Positions 35,872 to 50,800 of a stretch of DNA of 64,000 bases are shown piece by piece. Below the pieces are notes generated by a model. That model saw only the letters and a list, made by a program, of their open reading frames with translations, searched no databases and had not been told where the DNA came from. The stretch's first letter is position 1. Every line of letters starts with the position of its first letter. The stretch is from Liolophura sinensis (Eukaryota; Mollusca; Polyplacophora; Chitonida; Chitonidae), in assembly GCF_032854445.1 (NCBI RefSeq), contig NC_088295.1, positions 53,797,249 through 53,861,248 on the forward strand, in the 5' to 3' direction. A program made the position numbers and the translations under genes.

Positions 35872-38800
35872 CTGTCCATAAATAACAATCAGATGACACG
35901 GTCTTCTTTCATTGCTGATAACAGCTAAAATTTATTAGCCTGTGACTTTAGCCATAGCCAATCTCCACCATTTAGACAATATACTGAAACAATGCACCGA
36001 AATGGTGTACATGTAGACTGCTTTTTCTGGAGGTCGAAGTTCTCTTACAAAACACGCTTTTTTTGGTAGACGGCTAGTCTTGCAAGATGATCAACACCCA
36101 AATTATGGGAAAAAACAATAGACTCCAAAGTTTGAGCCCTGAGTTTTTTATTTATTTCATTGATGTTTTACGTCACACTCAAGAAAATTTCACTTATAAG
36201 CGAAAGGCAGACATCATTATTGTGGGAGGAAACAGGGCAGAGCAAGGGGCTGACTTGTTTAGACATGAATGGTACACTTGGCACAAATCATACATTTACA
36301 TTTGCCATCAGTACTCTGAGTATGAACTCCATGAGTGTTATGAAAATAAAAAAGGCCAGGGATTGGTTTAAATATGGAAAACAGGAATTTAGCAAAGAAA
36401 CTACCTCCCCACATGTGAGACACAGATTTAAACCTGCAGACCATTCATGATGTTGGTTATATCGGAGAAGGGCAAGTGATCATTCTACAACACTTCAACC
36501 ACTGAAACTCCCCATGAGCCTTGTCCACTGCTTATTGCCTTAAAACCCTGAAGAACAGTGGAGATTGAAGGAGTATCAAAGTTTGCCTCCCTGAACCTAG
36601 AAACAACCACTACCAGTTGTGTCCTACTACCTGAAAGACAGGGATTTAAACCAATTAGCCATTTTCATACCTGACTGTCTATGGCTTTAAACTGCCAGGG
36701 CCATTTGGCGTTATAGAGGAACTGCCTGTGGTCATGTCTGTTGTCATCTGGGCCATACGTCTCCGCATGATAGGCTGGCGTCAGCACTGTCATTTTGTGG
36801 CGGTTAATGGAATACCATCTGAAGAAGTGCTTCACCTTATCTGCAACCTGTATTCAAGAAGAAACACCAAAATGTCCCAGCCTCACACATCCTCAAACAA
36901 CCTCAGTCAAATCATAACTGGGTCTAACTGTAGCAGAGTAGATATACTGTTATGTTTCAGTGTTGCCTATTCAAAATGCAGTAACATATGTTGCGCAACA
37001 AGTTTCAATTCAGAATAATCAAATGTTTTGGAAACAAACGTGAACATGTCATAATGAAGTTACATGCACGCATCAAATTTCAATGGAACACAGCAGCCCA
37101 TGTTTGAAAACTGGATAAAAACAACCAAAATTTTGTTGAAAATGAATGGAAAACGTGATTCGTGATAGACTGACGAGGTATATACCTTGAGTTCTCTAGG
37201 ATTTTATAATAAGCCTTTCATCTATGACTGACAAACTGACTGACTGACAGAATGATAATAATTACAGACTCACCTGATATGGAGTCATCCGATCTCTCCA
37301 AGCATGGACTAACTTACAGAACATACTGTACGGCCCACATCTGAAAGGCCGTCTCAGTTTACCATATTGGGAAAGTTCCTCATACGTCATGCCCATGTCT
37401 TCCTGAAGATAATGGGTTACAGACAGTGGGGTATAGGTTTATAATTTGAGGCATCATAACAAGGCATCATGACAATACAAAGCATCATGACAATACAAAG
37501 CATCATGACAATGACAATATAAAGCATCATGACAAGTTAAAGCATCATGACAATGACAATATAAAGCATCATGACAATGACGATATAAAGCATCATGACA
37601 AGTTAAAGCATCATGACAATGACAATATAAAGCATCATGACAATGACAATATAAAGCATCATGACAATGACAATATAAAGCATCATGACAAGTTAAAGCA
37701 TCATGACAATGACAATATAAAGCATCATGACAATGACAATATAAAGCATCATGACAATGACAATACAAAGCATCATGACAATGACAATATAAAGCATCAT
37801 GACAATGACAATATAAAGCATCATGACAATGACAACATAAAGCATAATGACAATACAAAGCATCATCACAATACAAGGCACCATGATATTAAAAGTCACC
37901 TGACAATACTTCCTCTCCAGCCGTATGTAGGTCTGTCAGCAACTTGCGGATGGTCAGGGGTTTTTGGCCTGGGCTATGCCCGGTTTTCTCCCACCATAAT
38001 ACTGGCCGCAGTTGTATAAGCAAAACACTCCTGAGTACAACGTAAAAACACCAATCAAACAAATAAATAAATCAATCAAAAGTGAAAAGATGTTATGCTT
38101 AGACAACTCAGCCTGTTAGGTCCACAAGCATTCTTCACTTTCACGTACTGTTATAGGGGTACGACGTTAAACCCCAAGTACTCACTCACTCACATACTGT
38201 TATAGTTTTACAGAATGTACAGCTCCATGAAACAGCCACCACCCGTGACCTGACTGTGATGGGGCAGAGCCTGCAGTTTACACCTACCTCATCTGTCTGT
38301 GCTATCTGCCCTTCCACTAGAGGTTCCAGCTCTGCTGTGGGCTGGGCAGCGTAAATCCTTCAGGAAAAAGACAAAAAATATGCAACACGAATGATGAGAG
38401 GTAGAGAAACATTGCAGCATCAAAAAAAAAATATATATTCTATTTTAGTCATCAACAGAAAGTGTAACTTGAATAGTACAAACAGTAGAGGACAGGATTA
38501 TAAAGTCTTCCATATGTATGTTAAGCTCAAGTCAGATCAAAGTCTTGACAGACGTGACAGACATACAGTCATCTATAGGGTACTTCTTGGGCTCCACAAT
38601 GGGAGGTAAATATTGTAACCCATGGAATAGCCCATAACAATAACAGCTATGGTTATTCAATTACAATTAGTTGCTACGACTTGTACATGTATACGAAGTC
38701 TTATTGAAATCACTGGGAATTACTATAATTGTAAATGTAGAGGGCACTAGTGTTCCATATGTTGAAAGAAGCGGGGGTGTACTTTGTAAAGACTAGGTTA

Positions 38801-41800
38801 AAAAATAGGATGCCTGCAGTGTACTTGAGGTATAGCAAGAGGTATAGCAGGAGGTATAGCAAGAGATATAGAAAGAGGTATAGCAAGAGGTATAGCAGGA
38901 GGTATAGCAGGAGGTATACCTAAGGTATATGATAACTAATGCAAACTGTTACTAACTACTAATACTTAAACCATGCACACAATAATATATTTACCCTTCT
39001 AAAGCTGTCAGTCCAAACTTCTTGGAACAAAACTTGATAAAGCTTCGCAGATCTGTTTTACTGATACCTCCTATGGGGTTGACATCTGCGCTAGAACAGT
39101 CGTACTTTGTCATGTACCCACGCAGGCTGCAAGGTATTAAAACATAAGTATTTTTATGTAATAAAACTGAAAAGTACGTCATCAAGAGAGGGATAATAAC
39201 AGCTATATATAAATATCACCAAATATCTTAATACGTACAAGCATGTCATTGTTGTAATATTCTTTGCCTTGTTTGACTGCATGTACTACACAGTTACCTT
39301 CATATATCTTCAAAAATTTTTTGTAATTCTTTTTATTTCCTTCACCTGTAAACAGCATGCAAATAAGTTGGTGTCAAGATTGTAGATCTATGATGGACAT
39401 ACACACTTCTAACTGACCTTTCATCAACATTAGCCGATCCCAGCACAAGAAGTCCCCCTGAGCGACCTCGTGCCCATAACACCAGCTGTGCAAACAGGTA
39501 GGCCAGTACCATCCTCAGACGGGCCTAAGTCAGGAACAGATTAGGATTTGTTTTCTTTTTACAAAGGTGAAATATCAAGTTATTCCTTTCCTCATAAAAT
39601 GATATTTGACATAATTAGACATAATTTTAGTTACATTATACATTTTCTGGTATTTCATATCACATGTTTCATGCTCTTCCATTCTGTGTTCAGTGTTATG
39701 ACAGGCAGACTAAAAGACATGGCCGTAAGTGGGAAGGTCCGCGAGCAAACCTACAGATGGTCGTGGGTTTCCCCCGTGCTGTGCCCGGTTTCCTCTCGCC
39801 ATAATGCTGGCTGCCGTCGTATAAGTGAAATATTCTTGAGTACGGCATAAAACACCAATCAAATAAATAAATAAGTAAAAGACATGGGTTTAACAAATAT
39901 CATTGGGCCAACATTGTCACAGAGGTACCAGTGTTATTCCAAACCGGTGACTTTAACATTAGCACCAGCCATATAGAAGAAGGTAAGAAACTTCATACAA
40001 TACCTGAACATTTTGCATTGCTAAATTTTCTCGTAGGGTTCCTCCCTTTGCTTTAAACTTTGGCATGCACTTCATGGCAGTGGTAAAAATACTGAGAGTG
40101 GCTGCGACAGCAACGTCTATGCAAATGTTGAGGTGATAACTGTGAACACAAAAATAGCGACAATTTTACATACACATACATACATACATACATACATACA
40201 TACATACATACATACATACATACACCAAGATAATACAACAAGATAATACACCACAAATAAATGTACACTTGTCTACAACAGCAGAACTGGTCTTTTCCTT
40301 TCACAAAGATGGTTGAAATACTTGGCAGGGCATCTGCACCTTTGAACCTAATGAATCAAATGCATCATCTCAGACTGAAATCAAGATTCCCTGACATTTA
40401 CATGTAGTCTTTGTAAGAGCTATTTACAATTAGGAAACCAGTAGTCTCTGATTGGTCATTTCTGTGGGTATACTGTCCCTTAATTATCATTTTGTGAACT
40501 CCCTCAAGGGAGTACATGGGTGAAAGAAATAGGACCCCAGGCACATAGGCACAAAAGACAACTAACCAAGAGCTCTCCTGTTTACCTGGGTCCAGAAAAT
40601 AGAATAGGCCCATATCACTTTAAATATACATGTAACTGTGTCCTAGCTGGTACATATGCCACTACCGTCATATGGTGGGAGGAAACTGGGCAGGCCCCAG
40701 GGGGGAAACCCCACCACCATATGTGGATATTGCATAAGAACTACATTTCATGTGCTTTTCAAATTTGAACTAACTTTATTTCAGCAGGTTTCTAAAGCTA
40801 GTCTGTCCTGATTGTAATGGCCAAAATATGTTGTCTTTATGTATGTACACGATCTGTATTGCTAGGATAAATCTCCAAAATCCATAGGCATAGCATTGTA
40901 ACTTGTGATTTAGTCTTTTATTTGTTCACTGTTTTTGGTGGCAAATTCACTGGAAAAAGAATGGGGACGCCCTTGCGTGTCTAACGAGTGTAGGGATATG
41001 AAGCCTATAAACAGTACAGTAGCATCTTCTTAGCTTGATTAATTGCAACTTTTGTTTTCACGACCATTGGGTGACAGAGTCGCCTCCCTTGGATTGTTAA
41101 TTTAAGTGATCTGTTAGATTTTTGTTTCGTGGTAATTGCTGTACGTTTGTGGCTAAATTGAACGTTTTAGATGTTGTGCTTTATATACTCAAAGCAGTAT
41201 TGTAAGTTTGTACAGTAAGTAGTATGAGCCTAAAGAATCGTTGTGTATTTGCAGATATTTTGTATAATTCATTCATATATACAATCATGTTCGGTACATA
41301 TTACTTATACAGCACCATTTTCTTTGTTTACAGTCAATCACATCACCACATCATCACATTAGCACATCAACTCATCCCAACCATCGCATCATTGATCACT
41401 GCATCTCATGTACAGTCAAGTGTCATATACTACTGCGTCAGCAGACTGTCATGATCTTGAGTAAAATGGACATGCCTGTGTGCTTTCATTTGATGTGAAT
41501 TGCGTTGTTTCATAACTCTAAGCGTTATACTGATTTTATATATTATAATTCTCATGTTGAAAGACAACGGTTATATATTCTTGTCCCCAGTTGGCTGAAA
41601 AACTGCCAATTCGGTGTTAAACCCTAATCCATTATTTACCCATACATTTTTTCTTCAGGTTGAAGGCAAGTATGTCGATGAGTCTGATGTATTTACCTGC
41701 CAATCTGCTGGGCCAGGTTTGTAGCCCTAGTCTTGGTTTCCTGAGAGCTGTTTTCTGAGCCCATGTAGCATGTTGTGAACAGACGGCCACACAGTTCCTG

Positions 41801-44800
41801 GGGGTCTGTAGGGGTGTACGTCTTGTCTCCTACCACACGACGTATATCCTCCAAAACACTTCTATCTACACAACAGGAGAAACGAACACAAATAATGAAA
41901 CAGCCAAGCACTTCTGATAACAACTGCAATTAAATCTGTGATGGCTTCAAACACAAAGCTTGTCCGTTACAAAAACTAATTCACATTTGCAACAGGAAAT
42001 TTCATTTAAAAGTAGAATTTTCACTGTAAATTCCCCAATTATTCACGCTTACTTGAAATCACATTTAAATGAGATTTCAGCACTGTAGTGTCACAGAGTG
42101 ATGCACCTGGCTGCCTGAAGCCACATGGCTGTTCTTGGTTCACAAATCTAATGCTGCTGTATGAGAGCTCCATAACAATCTTTAGATGAGTGCTGATATA
42201 CCATTTGTCAAATGCAATGAATATGACTAAAATAGTGTAATCTGGATGATGTCAGAACAGAAAAAGTCACCAAGCCACTATCTTGGGTTTAAATCAAGGT
42301 TTTACACAACCAATATCAAAATGGCTCCTGTATGTGTTAATTAAGCTGGTTTAAATATATATAGAAACTGGAAGATTTTTAGGAGTTCTAAGTGAACAAA
42401 GAAAGTGTACACTGTGTATCTTAGATTGTATTGAAGACCAGTACCATTCAGTAATTTCTACTGTCTGAAAACCTACTCCAGGAACATATACCATCCGACT
42501 GTATTTTAACGAGAACAGTACATCATTTTTATATTGTTGATAGTAAGCAAGTAACTCTCTGGATCTACTACTGGGCCTGGTTAAATTTTACCACTTATCA
42601 CTGAAACGAGCAACATAGCAAATGTTATTGTTACATAAGATCATTATAAAAGAGTGAGTGAGTGAGTGCTTGGGGTTTAACGTCGTACTCAACAATTTTT
42701 CAGTCATATGACGACGAAGGAATCCTTAGGGTGCATGTACATGTAATGTGCCTCCTTGTAGCAGGACGGATTTCCACCGCTCTTTTATCTAGTGCTGCTT
42801 CACTGAGACGACTTACCGAAGGCCAGTAAGCCGACCCGACCGAGCCATTATACTGATACGGGTCAACCAGTCGTTGCACTATCCCCTTCATGCTGAACGC
42901 CAAGTGAGGAAGTTACAACTTCCTCTTTTAAAGTCTTAGGTGTGACTCGATCAAGGATTGATCCTGGATCTACCGGTCTATTATAAAAGAGCTCATGTGT
43001 GTAATACTACATGTAGGTAGCTGTTATACTAATGAACAGAGGGTATACCTGTATATGAATACCCCCTTGAAAAGTTACTGTTAGTTTTACATATATAGTT
43101 AATATCAATTCAATAGAAATCTGTGTATAGTGAAACAACTGTCCAATCAAGCGCAGATTTAAGGATTAGCGGATAAAAGGAGTCATTAGTTAGGATGGCT
43201 CCCTGATGAGATGGATTTACATGGCTCCCTGATGACCTGTACATATCTTCGTTAATTATTGCTTTGTATTGTTGTCATTTATGACAACAATACTATGGTT
43301 ACCATTAGGTATACTCTATATAAATAAAACTGCCTCAAACCTTTGGGGAAGAATCATTGAAGGTTGGATTTAGAGTCAGGGCTGAAGAGTTGACCTGAAT
43401 AAAACATCGGTTATTAATGTTAGCAGATTGTTTAAGTGTTCTCGAGTTGTTTCACGATTCCACTACCAGATGAATGACAATCCTGACAACGACCATCAAG
43501 GTGAGCCACGAAGATGTCCCATCCACGGTCATATCTGGTTACCACTAACCCGTGACTCTGTTGATCAAGTATGAAGTTGTCTACGATGCACTACATTGTA
43601 TATGGTCTTTGATCATGTTATATCAGGTTCATCTAAATTTTATATATACTGTACAGACTTAGTAGATACCCTTTTGTGTGAATGAATGTGTGCATGAGGG
43701 ACTCAACTAACTAACTGATCTCCCTTAGAAAGGAAAGTGTTACTATTATTATTATTATGTGTATTTTAAATGTGTAGGCACCATGCGAGCCTAAAGCTTT
43801 AAGTACGGTCAATAAAAATTACAATTATTACAAAATAGGTAAAAGCCATTTCCACATTTAACCCAAGTTTCATGCTGGCCAGACCAGAACGGACTCGAAC
43901 ATAAGTTGCAGCTGTATGACTTACCCTCTTCTCGTACTGCCTGACAGACTAGGCGGCACATGGAGAACACAACACAGGCTGTGGACGAGCTGTCAATGCC
44001 CCCACTGAGGGGTAAGAAATACCCTCCCTGCCCACTCCTCCTCAGGTAGTCCCACAGCCAGCAGGCAGGACCTAAACTGTACAGAACCATCACACACCAG
44101 TGACAACGGGATGTTGACAAATACTAAGTTGTGAAGACATCGTTGCATGTTGACTGACTGTATGCCATACTCAAGATTTTTCCCCTTTAATGATGTCATG
44201 ATTTCAGGTGAGGAGGAAACAGGTGTGTCCGGGATAAACCTCCGGCAAGTGCTTGCCCACCTCTTCCCACCCCAAAATGCCCAAAAAGAACCTGTTAAAG
44301 GGCAAGGAAATTTTTATAAAATACTTTCTAATGAAGAATCTCATGTTTTTCCAACTGGGATACCACACTACCTCCAACAAACCCTAAAACACCTGTCTGG
44401 GATCAACAGAATCAAGCCAAATGTGTAACTTATTCACTGACAAAATTTAAAACCAAATACATCATTGACGAACTTCAACATCTACATGTATGACATACCG
44501 ATTTTTTGTGCAATCCTAGTGGAGGACAAGTCATCTCTGACAAATTTGAGGCTGCTCAAACAATCCTATGAGCTCCTCTGACCGCATACTGTCACCAAGG
44601 CCCATGCTAACACAGACATCACAGGAATCTGTATAAAATTTACAGTCCACGGCTCTATCCTGCACCTCTTGTGCCTCTAGGTTAGGGGTCATGCGACTTA
44701 CTCAATAAGCTATATCCTGTTCCCCCACTGTTGGAGATACGTGTATACTACAACTGCTAAGAAAAAATGTCCACAATACCTGATCTCTTCTTCAGCGGTG

Positions 44801-47800
44801 TGGTACTGCCATTGTATAGGGGAGTACACAGGCAGCCCCATGTCATCAGCTGGGCTGCACAAGGCTACATCACACTGAACTCTGGGATACGCTGGGGCCA
44901 TGGAACCCTGCAACAAGAAAGATGGCGGAAAAATGGGATAGGCTGGAACCATGCAATCCTGCAACATGAAAGATGGGATGAAATGGGGCAGTCTATAGCC
45001 AGAGGACCTTGAGAAATGGAAGATGAGGTGAAAACTTAGATAGGCTGTAGCCACAGAACCTTGCAACATGAAAGATCAGGCAAAACCTGAGATAGCCTGT
45101 AGCTACAGAACCCTGTAACATGAAAGATCGGGTGAACCCTGGGATAGGCTGTAGCCCTGCAACATGAAATATCAGAGGAAACCTGGGATAGGCTGTAGCA
45201 ATAGAACCCTGCAACATGAAACATCAGGTGAAACCTGGGATAGGCTGTAGCCTTGGAACTGCAACATGGAAGATCGGGTGAAACCTGGGATAGGCTGTAA
45301 CCTTCGAACCCTGCAACATGGAAGATCAGGTGAAACCTGGGATAGGCTGTGGCCATAGAACCCTGCAACATGGAAGATTGGGTGAGATCTGGGATAGGCT
45401 GTAGCCTTCGAACCCTGCAACATGGAAGATCAGGTGAAACCTGGGATAGGCTGTAGCCTTGGAACCCTGCAACATGGAAGATTGGGTGAAACCTGGGATA
45501 GGCTGTGGCCTTGGAACCCTGCAACATGGAAGATTGGGTGAAACCTGGGATAGGCTGTAGCCTTGGAACCCTGCAACATGGAAGATCGGGCGAAACCTGG
45601 GATAGGCTGGGGCCATGGAACCCTGCAACAAGAAAGATGGCGGAAAAATGGGATAGGCTGGAACCATGCAATCCTGCAACATGAAAGATGGGATGAAATG
45701 GGATAGTCTATAGCCAGAGGGCCTTGAGAAATGGAAGATGAGATGAAAACTTAGATAGGCTGTAGCCATAGAACCCTGCAACATGAAAGATCAGGCAAAA
45801 CCTGGGATAGCCTGTAGCTACAGAACCCTGTAATATGAAAAATCAGGTGAAACCTGGGATAGGCTGTAGCCATAGAACCCTGTAACATAGAATATCAGGT
45901 GAAACCTAGGATAGGCTGTAGCCTTGGAACTCTGCAACATGGAAGATCAGGTGAAACCTGGGACAGGCTGTGGCCTTGGAACCCTGCAACATGGAAGATT
46001 GCGTGAAACCTGGGATAGGCTGTAGCCTTCAAACCCTGCAACATGGAAGATCGGGTGAAACCTGGGATAGGCTGTAGCAATAGAACCCTGCAACATGAAA
46101 CATCAGGTGAAACCTGGGATAGGCTGTGGCCTTGGAACCCTGCAACATGGAAGATTGCGTGAAACCTGGGATAGGCTGTAGCCTTCGAACCCTGCAACAT
46201 GGAAGATCGGGTGAAACCTGGGATAGGCTGTAACCTTCAAACCCTGCAACATGGAAGATCGGGTGAAATCTGGGATAGGCTGTGGCCATAGAACCCTGCA
46301 ACAAGGAAAATTAGGTGAAACATGGGATAGGCTGTAGCCTTGGGGTTCTGCAACATGGAAGATCGGCTGAAACCTGAGATAGGCTGTAGTCTTGGAACCC
46401 TGCAACATAAAAGATCAGGTGAAACCTGGGATAGGCTGTATTTATAGAACCCTGCAACATGAAAGATGGGGTGAAACCTGGGATAGGCTGTTGCCATAGA
46501 ACAATGCAACATGGAAGATGAAAAGAAAACTCAGCTAGGCTGTAGCCAGAGAACCATGCAGCAAGGGAGATGTGATGAATGATCACAAAATTTGGCTATT
46601 CTCCCCTATAAAGGCTGATTCGGTCATAGCAAGGAGCCAAAACAGAATGGCTGAGAACCAGTGGTATCTACATGTAGCTATAGGCCTCCCAAATCACCAC
46701 TGCACTCAACGTCAAATGTCTTCCATGTTGTAGTAGAAATAGTTTTCTTATTCAGTCACAGAAGGATTGTCTGATGGAATGTCTGTACATTCACAAGTAG
46801 ACACTGACTCCTGATGGATTGTCAGTATACTTATATGTAGACAGCGACTTCTGATGGAATGTCTGTACATTCACATGCAGACACTGACTCTGATGGATTG
46901 TCAGTATACTTACACGTAGACAGCGACTTCTGATGGAATGTCTGTACATTCACATGCAGACACTGACTCCTGATGGATTGTCAGTATACTTACATGGAGA
47001 CAGCGATTTCTGATGGAATGTCTGTACATTCACATGTAGACACTGACTCCTGATGGATTGTCAGTATACTTACATGGAGACAGCGATTTCTGATGGAATG
47101 TCTGTACATTCACATGCAGACACTGACTCCTGATGGATTGTCAGTATACTTACATGTAGACAGTGACTTCTGATGGAATGTCTGTACATTCACATGTAGA
47201 CACTGACTCCTGATAGATTGTCAATATACTTACATGGAGACAGCGATTTCTGATGGAATGTCTGTACATTCACATGTAGACACTGACTCCTGATGGATTG
47301 TCAGTATACTTACATGTAGACAGCGACTTCTGATGGAATGTCTGTACATTCAGAAGTAGACACTGACTCCTGTTGGATTATCAGTATACTTACATGTAGA
47401 CAGCGATTTCTGATGGAATGTCTGTACATTCACATGTAGACACTGACTCCTGTTGGATTGTCAGTATACTTACATGGAGACAGGGATTTCTGATGGAATG
47501 TCTGTACATTCACATGTAGACACTGACTCCTGTTGGATTGTCAGTATACTTACATGGAGACAGGGATTTCTGATGGAATGTCTGTACATTCACATGTAGA
47601 CACTGACTCCTGTTGGATTGTCAGTATACTTACATGTAGACAGCGACTTCTGATGGAATGTCTGTATGCTCGCACATCCTCCAGGTCCAAGCACGCAGTC
47701 AGCACAACCTAAGTGCAGAAAGAAGCAAATAATGGAGTAAAGCAGATGGTATTTTTCTTTCACAAGTACTCTCATAAACATGTCCGATTATTTAAATGTA

Positions 47801-50800
47801 ACAAAACCATGCAGATTCAACTAACAGCTTAGAACCCTCAGGGAAAATCCATATAGAAAAGTTACTTACTAGGCAGAGATTGGAACACCTGACAAGACTA
47901 CTCCCAACAAACCTTCAAAGAACATGTACCTGTAAAGTCTTTTCAGAGCACATCCACAATTATCTGGACCTAAAACCTTTTTCAAGATGTCACCTCATCA
48001 TGAAACTGGGGTTATCCTGAACTAGTTCCTCCATTGTTAATGTTAATCTTACCACTTCTCTGAGAGAGAATTGTGGTCCTTGGACAACAATGTCCCCGTT
48101 GATTGCAATCATTGCACATCCGTCGTAGTACAGTCTGTCTCCATCACATCCAATCTGGTTAGCAAACAGGTAGATGCCACCAGACTGAATGAAAAAAAGA
48201 AAATAAACTGTTTTATAATATGGTAAACTCTGCAAAACTTTCATGGTTAAGGGGAGGTAAATCCAGTGATGAAACAGCCATGCGGGTATAGCTTTCAGTT
48301 GATTGCTGATACAGAACTAACGACTGGGCATTACAATTTAGTATTCCGAATCTGCTGAATTTTCCAAAGACAAAAAAGAGAAACACTCTTGACAATGACA
48401 CTAAGACACCAATCCAATACTTGTACGTCATGTAAATAAATAAATGAATAAATAAAGTTCATTCTGGTGCAACGAAGTGATTAATGTTGAAAGCCAGGTG
48501 AATGCCCACCTTTATGGTGACCGACTATGTGTACCAGGATTATTGGTGGAGGAAATCGGGCAGAATGCGTGGGAAACCCACGGCCATTTGCAGGTTACCG
48601 GTAGACCTTTCCATGTACGGGCAGGAGAGAAAGCCACTGAGAGCCAGACCTGACTCACAGCGACCACACTGGTGAGAGGCTCCTGGGTCGATGTGTCGGG
48701 CGGGTGTGCTAACCACCTCTGCCACGAAGGCTCCCAACATGTGGTGATGAATGATGAAGCCAGATAAATGCCTGCAGTAACGGTAGCTGATATGTATAAC
48801 ATGTATTAATACAATGTAGTGTAGTGTGAAGACGAATGATGAAGCCGGATGAATGACTGCCTTTATGGCAACTGAGCTGTGTAACATGTGAATACAACAT
48901 AGCACAATGTGATGATAAATGATGAAGCGAGATGGAATTGCCACCTTCATGGTGGCTGAGGTGATGAGATCTACACGAGTGTAAGCCTTCCTCAGCTCGT
49001 GGTGACTCCCGCTGCCGTTGGTTATAATCTCCACCCCATCTAGTCCCATGGCAACGTGGTTACTGTTCACACAACAAACAGAACATGGTTACTGTTCACA
49101 CAACAAACAGAACGTGGTTACTGTTCACACAACAAACAGATTTCCCTTCACAATCTGACAAACTCTGTTTTGCACAACACTCAGTATATCGCAAATATTT
49201 TGTTCATTACCATTCTAAGGACAGACATTAGCATACATTACTTCTGCAGTGATTAACCACTTTAAGTGACACTGCAAACTTTTATGAAACTTTCTTCGGT
49301 CCAATTTTCTTTTCTCTTGGTATAACTTTCCCATTTTAACACCAGTATCTGCAAGGTTTCCGAAATTGGCCCAAATAAGTCACACACGTATGTATTTTAA
49401 CTATATCTAAGTTTCCTTTGTTTTAAAAGAGTAGGCAAAAGTTTTGCATGCATCAAATCCTGCTCATACATATGTTGACTGATATGTTAACATCTACAGA
49501 TAACACATGGTATAACGGAATATAGACATAAACATGGGTTGAAAGGTCATGACCAAAGCCTGAATGTATCACACATTTGTACTTGAAATTGATCAAAAGT
49601 TAGTATGTTTTGTATGAACAACATCAAGGAGACACACTGTATGTTGAGTATTTATAAAACACACATGTCCCCCTTTTGTACCTGAGCACATAAAGCTCCC
49701 TGGGATGAGTGAATAACTTGGGGATAATAATGGCAATAAGCACACTGGAAGCCCTAACTATCTAAATAATACCTGAGAAATTGTGTCCACAAGACAACAC
49801 ATTTCCTGTATAATAAGAAAACGTCCAAAATCTGCAACACACAGACAGGGGCAAACAGACAGGTGCAAAATCAAGATGCCCACCTCCGCCCCCAAACCTC
49901 ACCCCCTCCACCTTTATTCACAGGTAGACATACACCCAAATATACCTGAGGTAGTTTTCAATGAAGTATATTACCTAGAAGCTGCCCACAGCTCCTCACA
50001 CATCTCACTGCCTATACATGTATCCAGAGTTGACACTACCCCGTCACCAAATGGCACCGACCTCTGTCAACAACAATACAGATTTAATTCATAACAGTAT
50101 CGTAACTAAACTGGTCCATTTACAATTAAATTGATTCAGTTCAAGGAAGCACCTGTAAGCATTTGTCGGTCAGGTTTATTTCCATTACTTTCAAATCTGT
50201 CCATGTAACCTTGAGCTTCCAGTACCTATACAGAGGGACATCAGAAATGACACCACTTGCCATCTCCATCTTGTCACAGCTAGTATACTTTCCTTTCAGG
50301 TTTAAATTCCTTTTTTCCATCCTGATGATTATTTTGACTTGCATGTTCAAAACAAAAATTAATTGTAAAGACTTTAGTCCTTTAAAACTCATAACAGAAA
50401 AATTGGGTGCAATGACAGAAAGACAGAATTGAAGTCTCAATTCACAACTGAAAGTTATGCATATAGTGACGAAAAATAAGACTGCCCTTAAAGAGCTGCT
50501 TCCCCTCCAAAAGAAACTAGGCAGAAATTTTAAAATGATCTGAAGGAATCCATACTGAAGTGAGCTAACACCATGGTTCAACAGGATCCATAAAAATTGT
50601 ACAGTCCTCAAAAACAGGGTACTCTGAATTTGCCCGTTTTGACGTGATAATATTCCTTCTGTGACGCTGAATCAGGCAGATATGAAGTCGAGTAAAGAAA
50701 ACATACTTGCGCTATTCTGACAGGCAAAAGTGGAAAAGACAGAAAACTTTTTTTGTGGTTTTTGTGCATGTATGCTCTTATTGTAATAATGGTGGAAATA

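Noticed and set aside
37454-37876. Minus-strand frame reading HCHDALYC over and over
   Set aside because: It is produced by the 24-bp minisatellite inside a NADSYN1 intron. The same unit also gives an open frame in another phase.
37450-37880. Possible CRISPR-like array
   Set aside because: The repeats are direct and contiguous, without unique spacers, and lie in an animal intron. The other arrays fail for the same reason.
45036-46586. Chain of long minus-strand frames ([10 protein letters not shown] type)
   Set aside because: They are the 52-bp acceptor array read through. They look protein-like only because each unit includes the first codons of exon 10.
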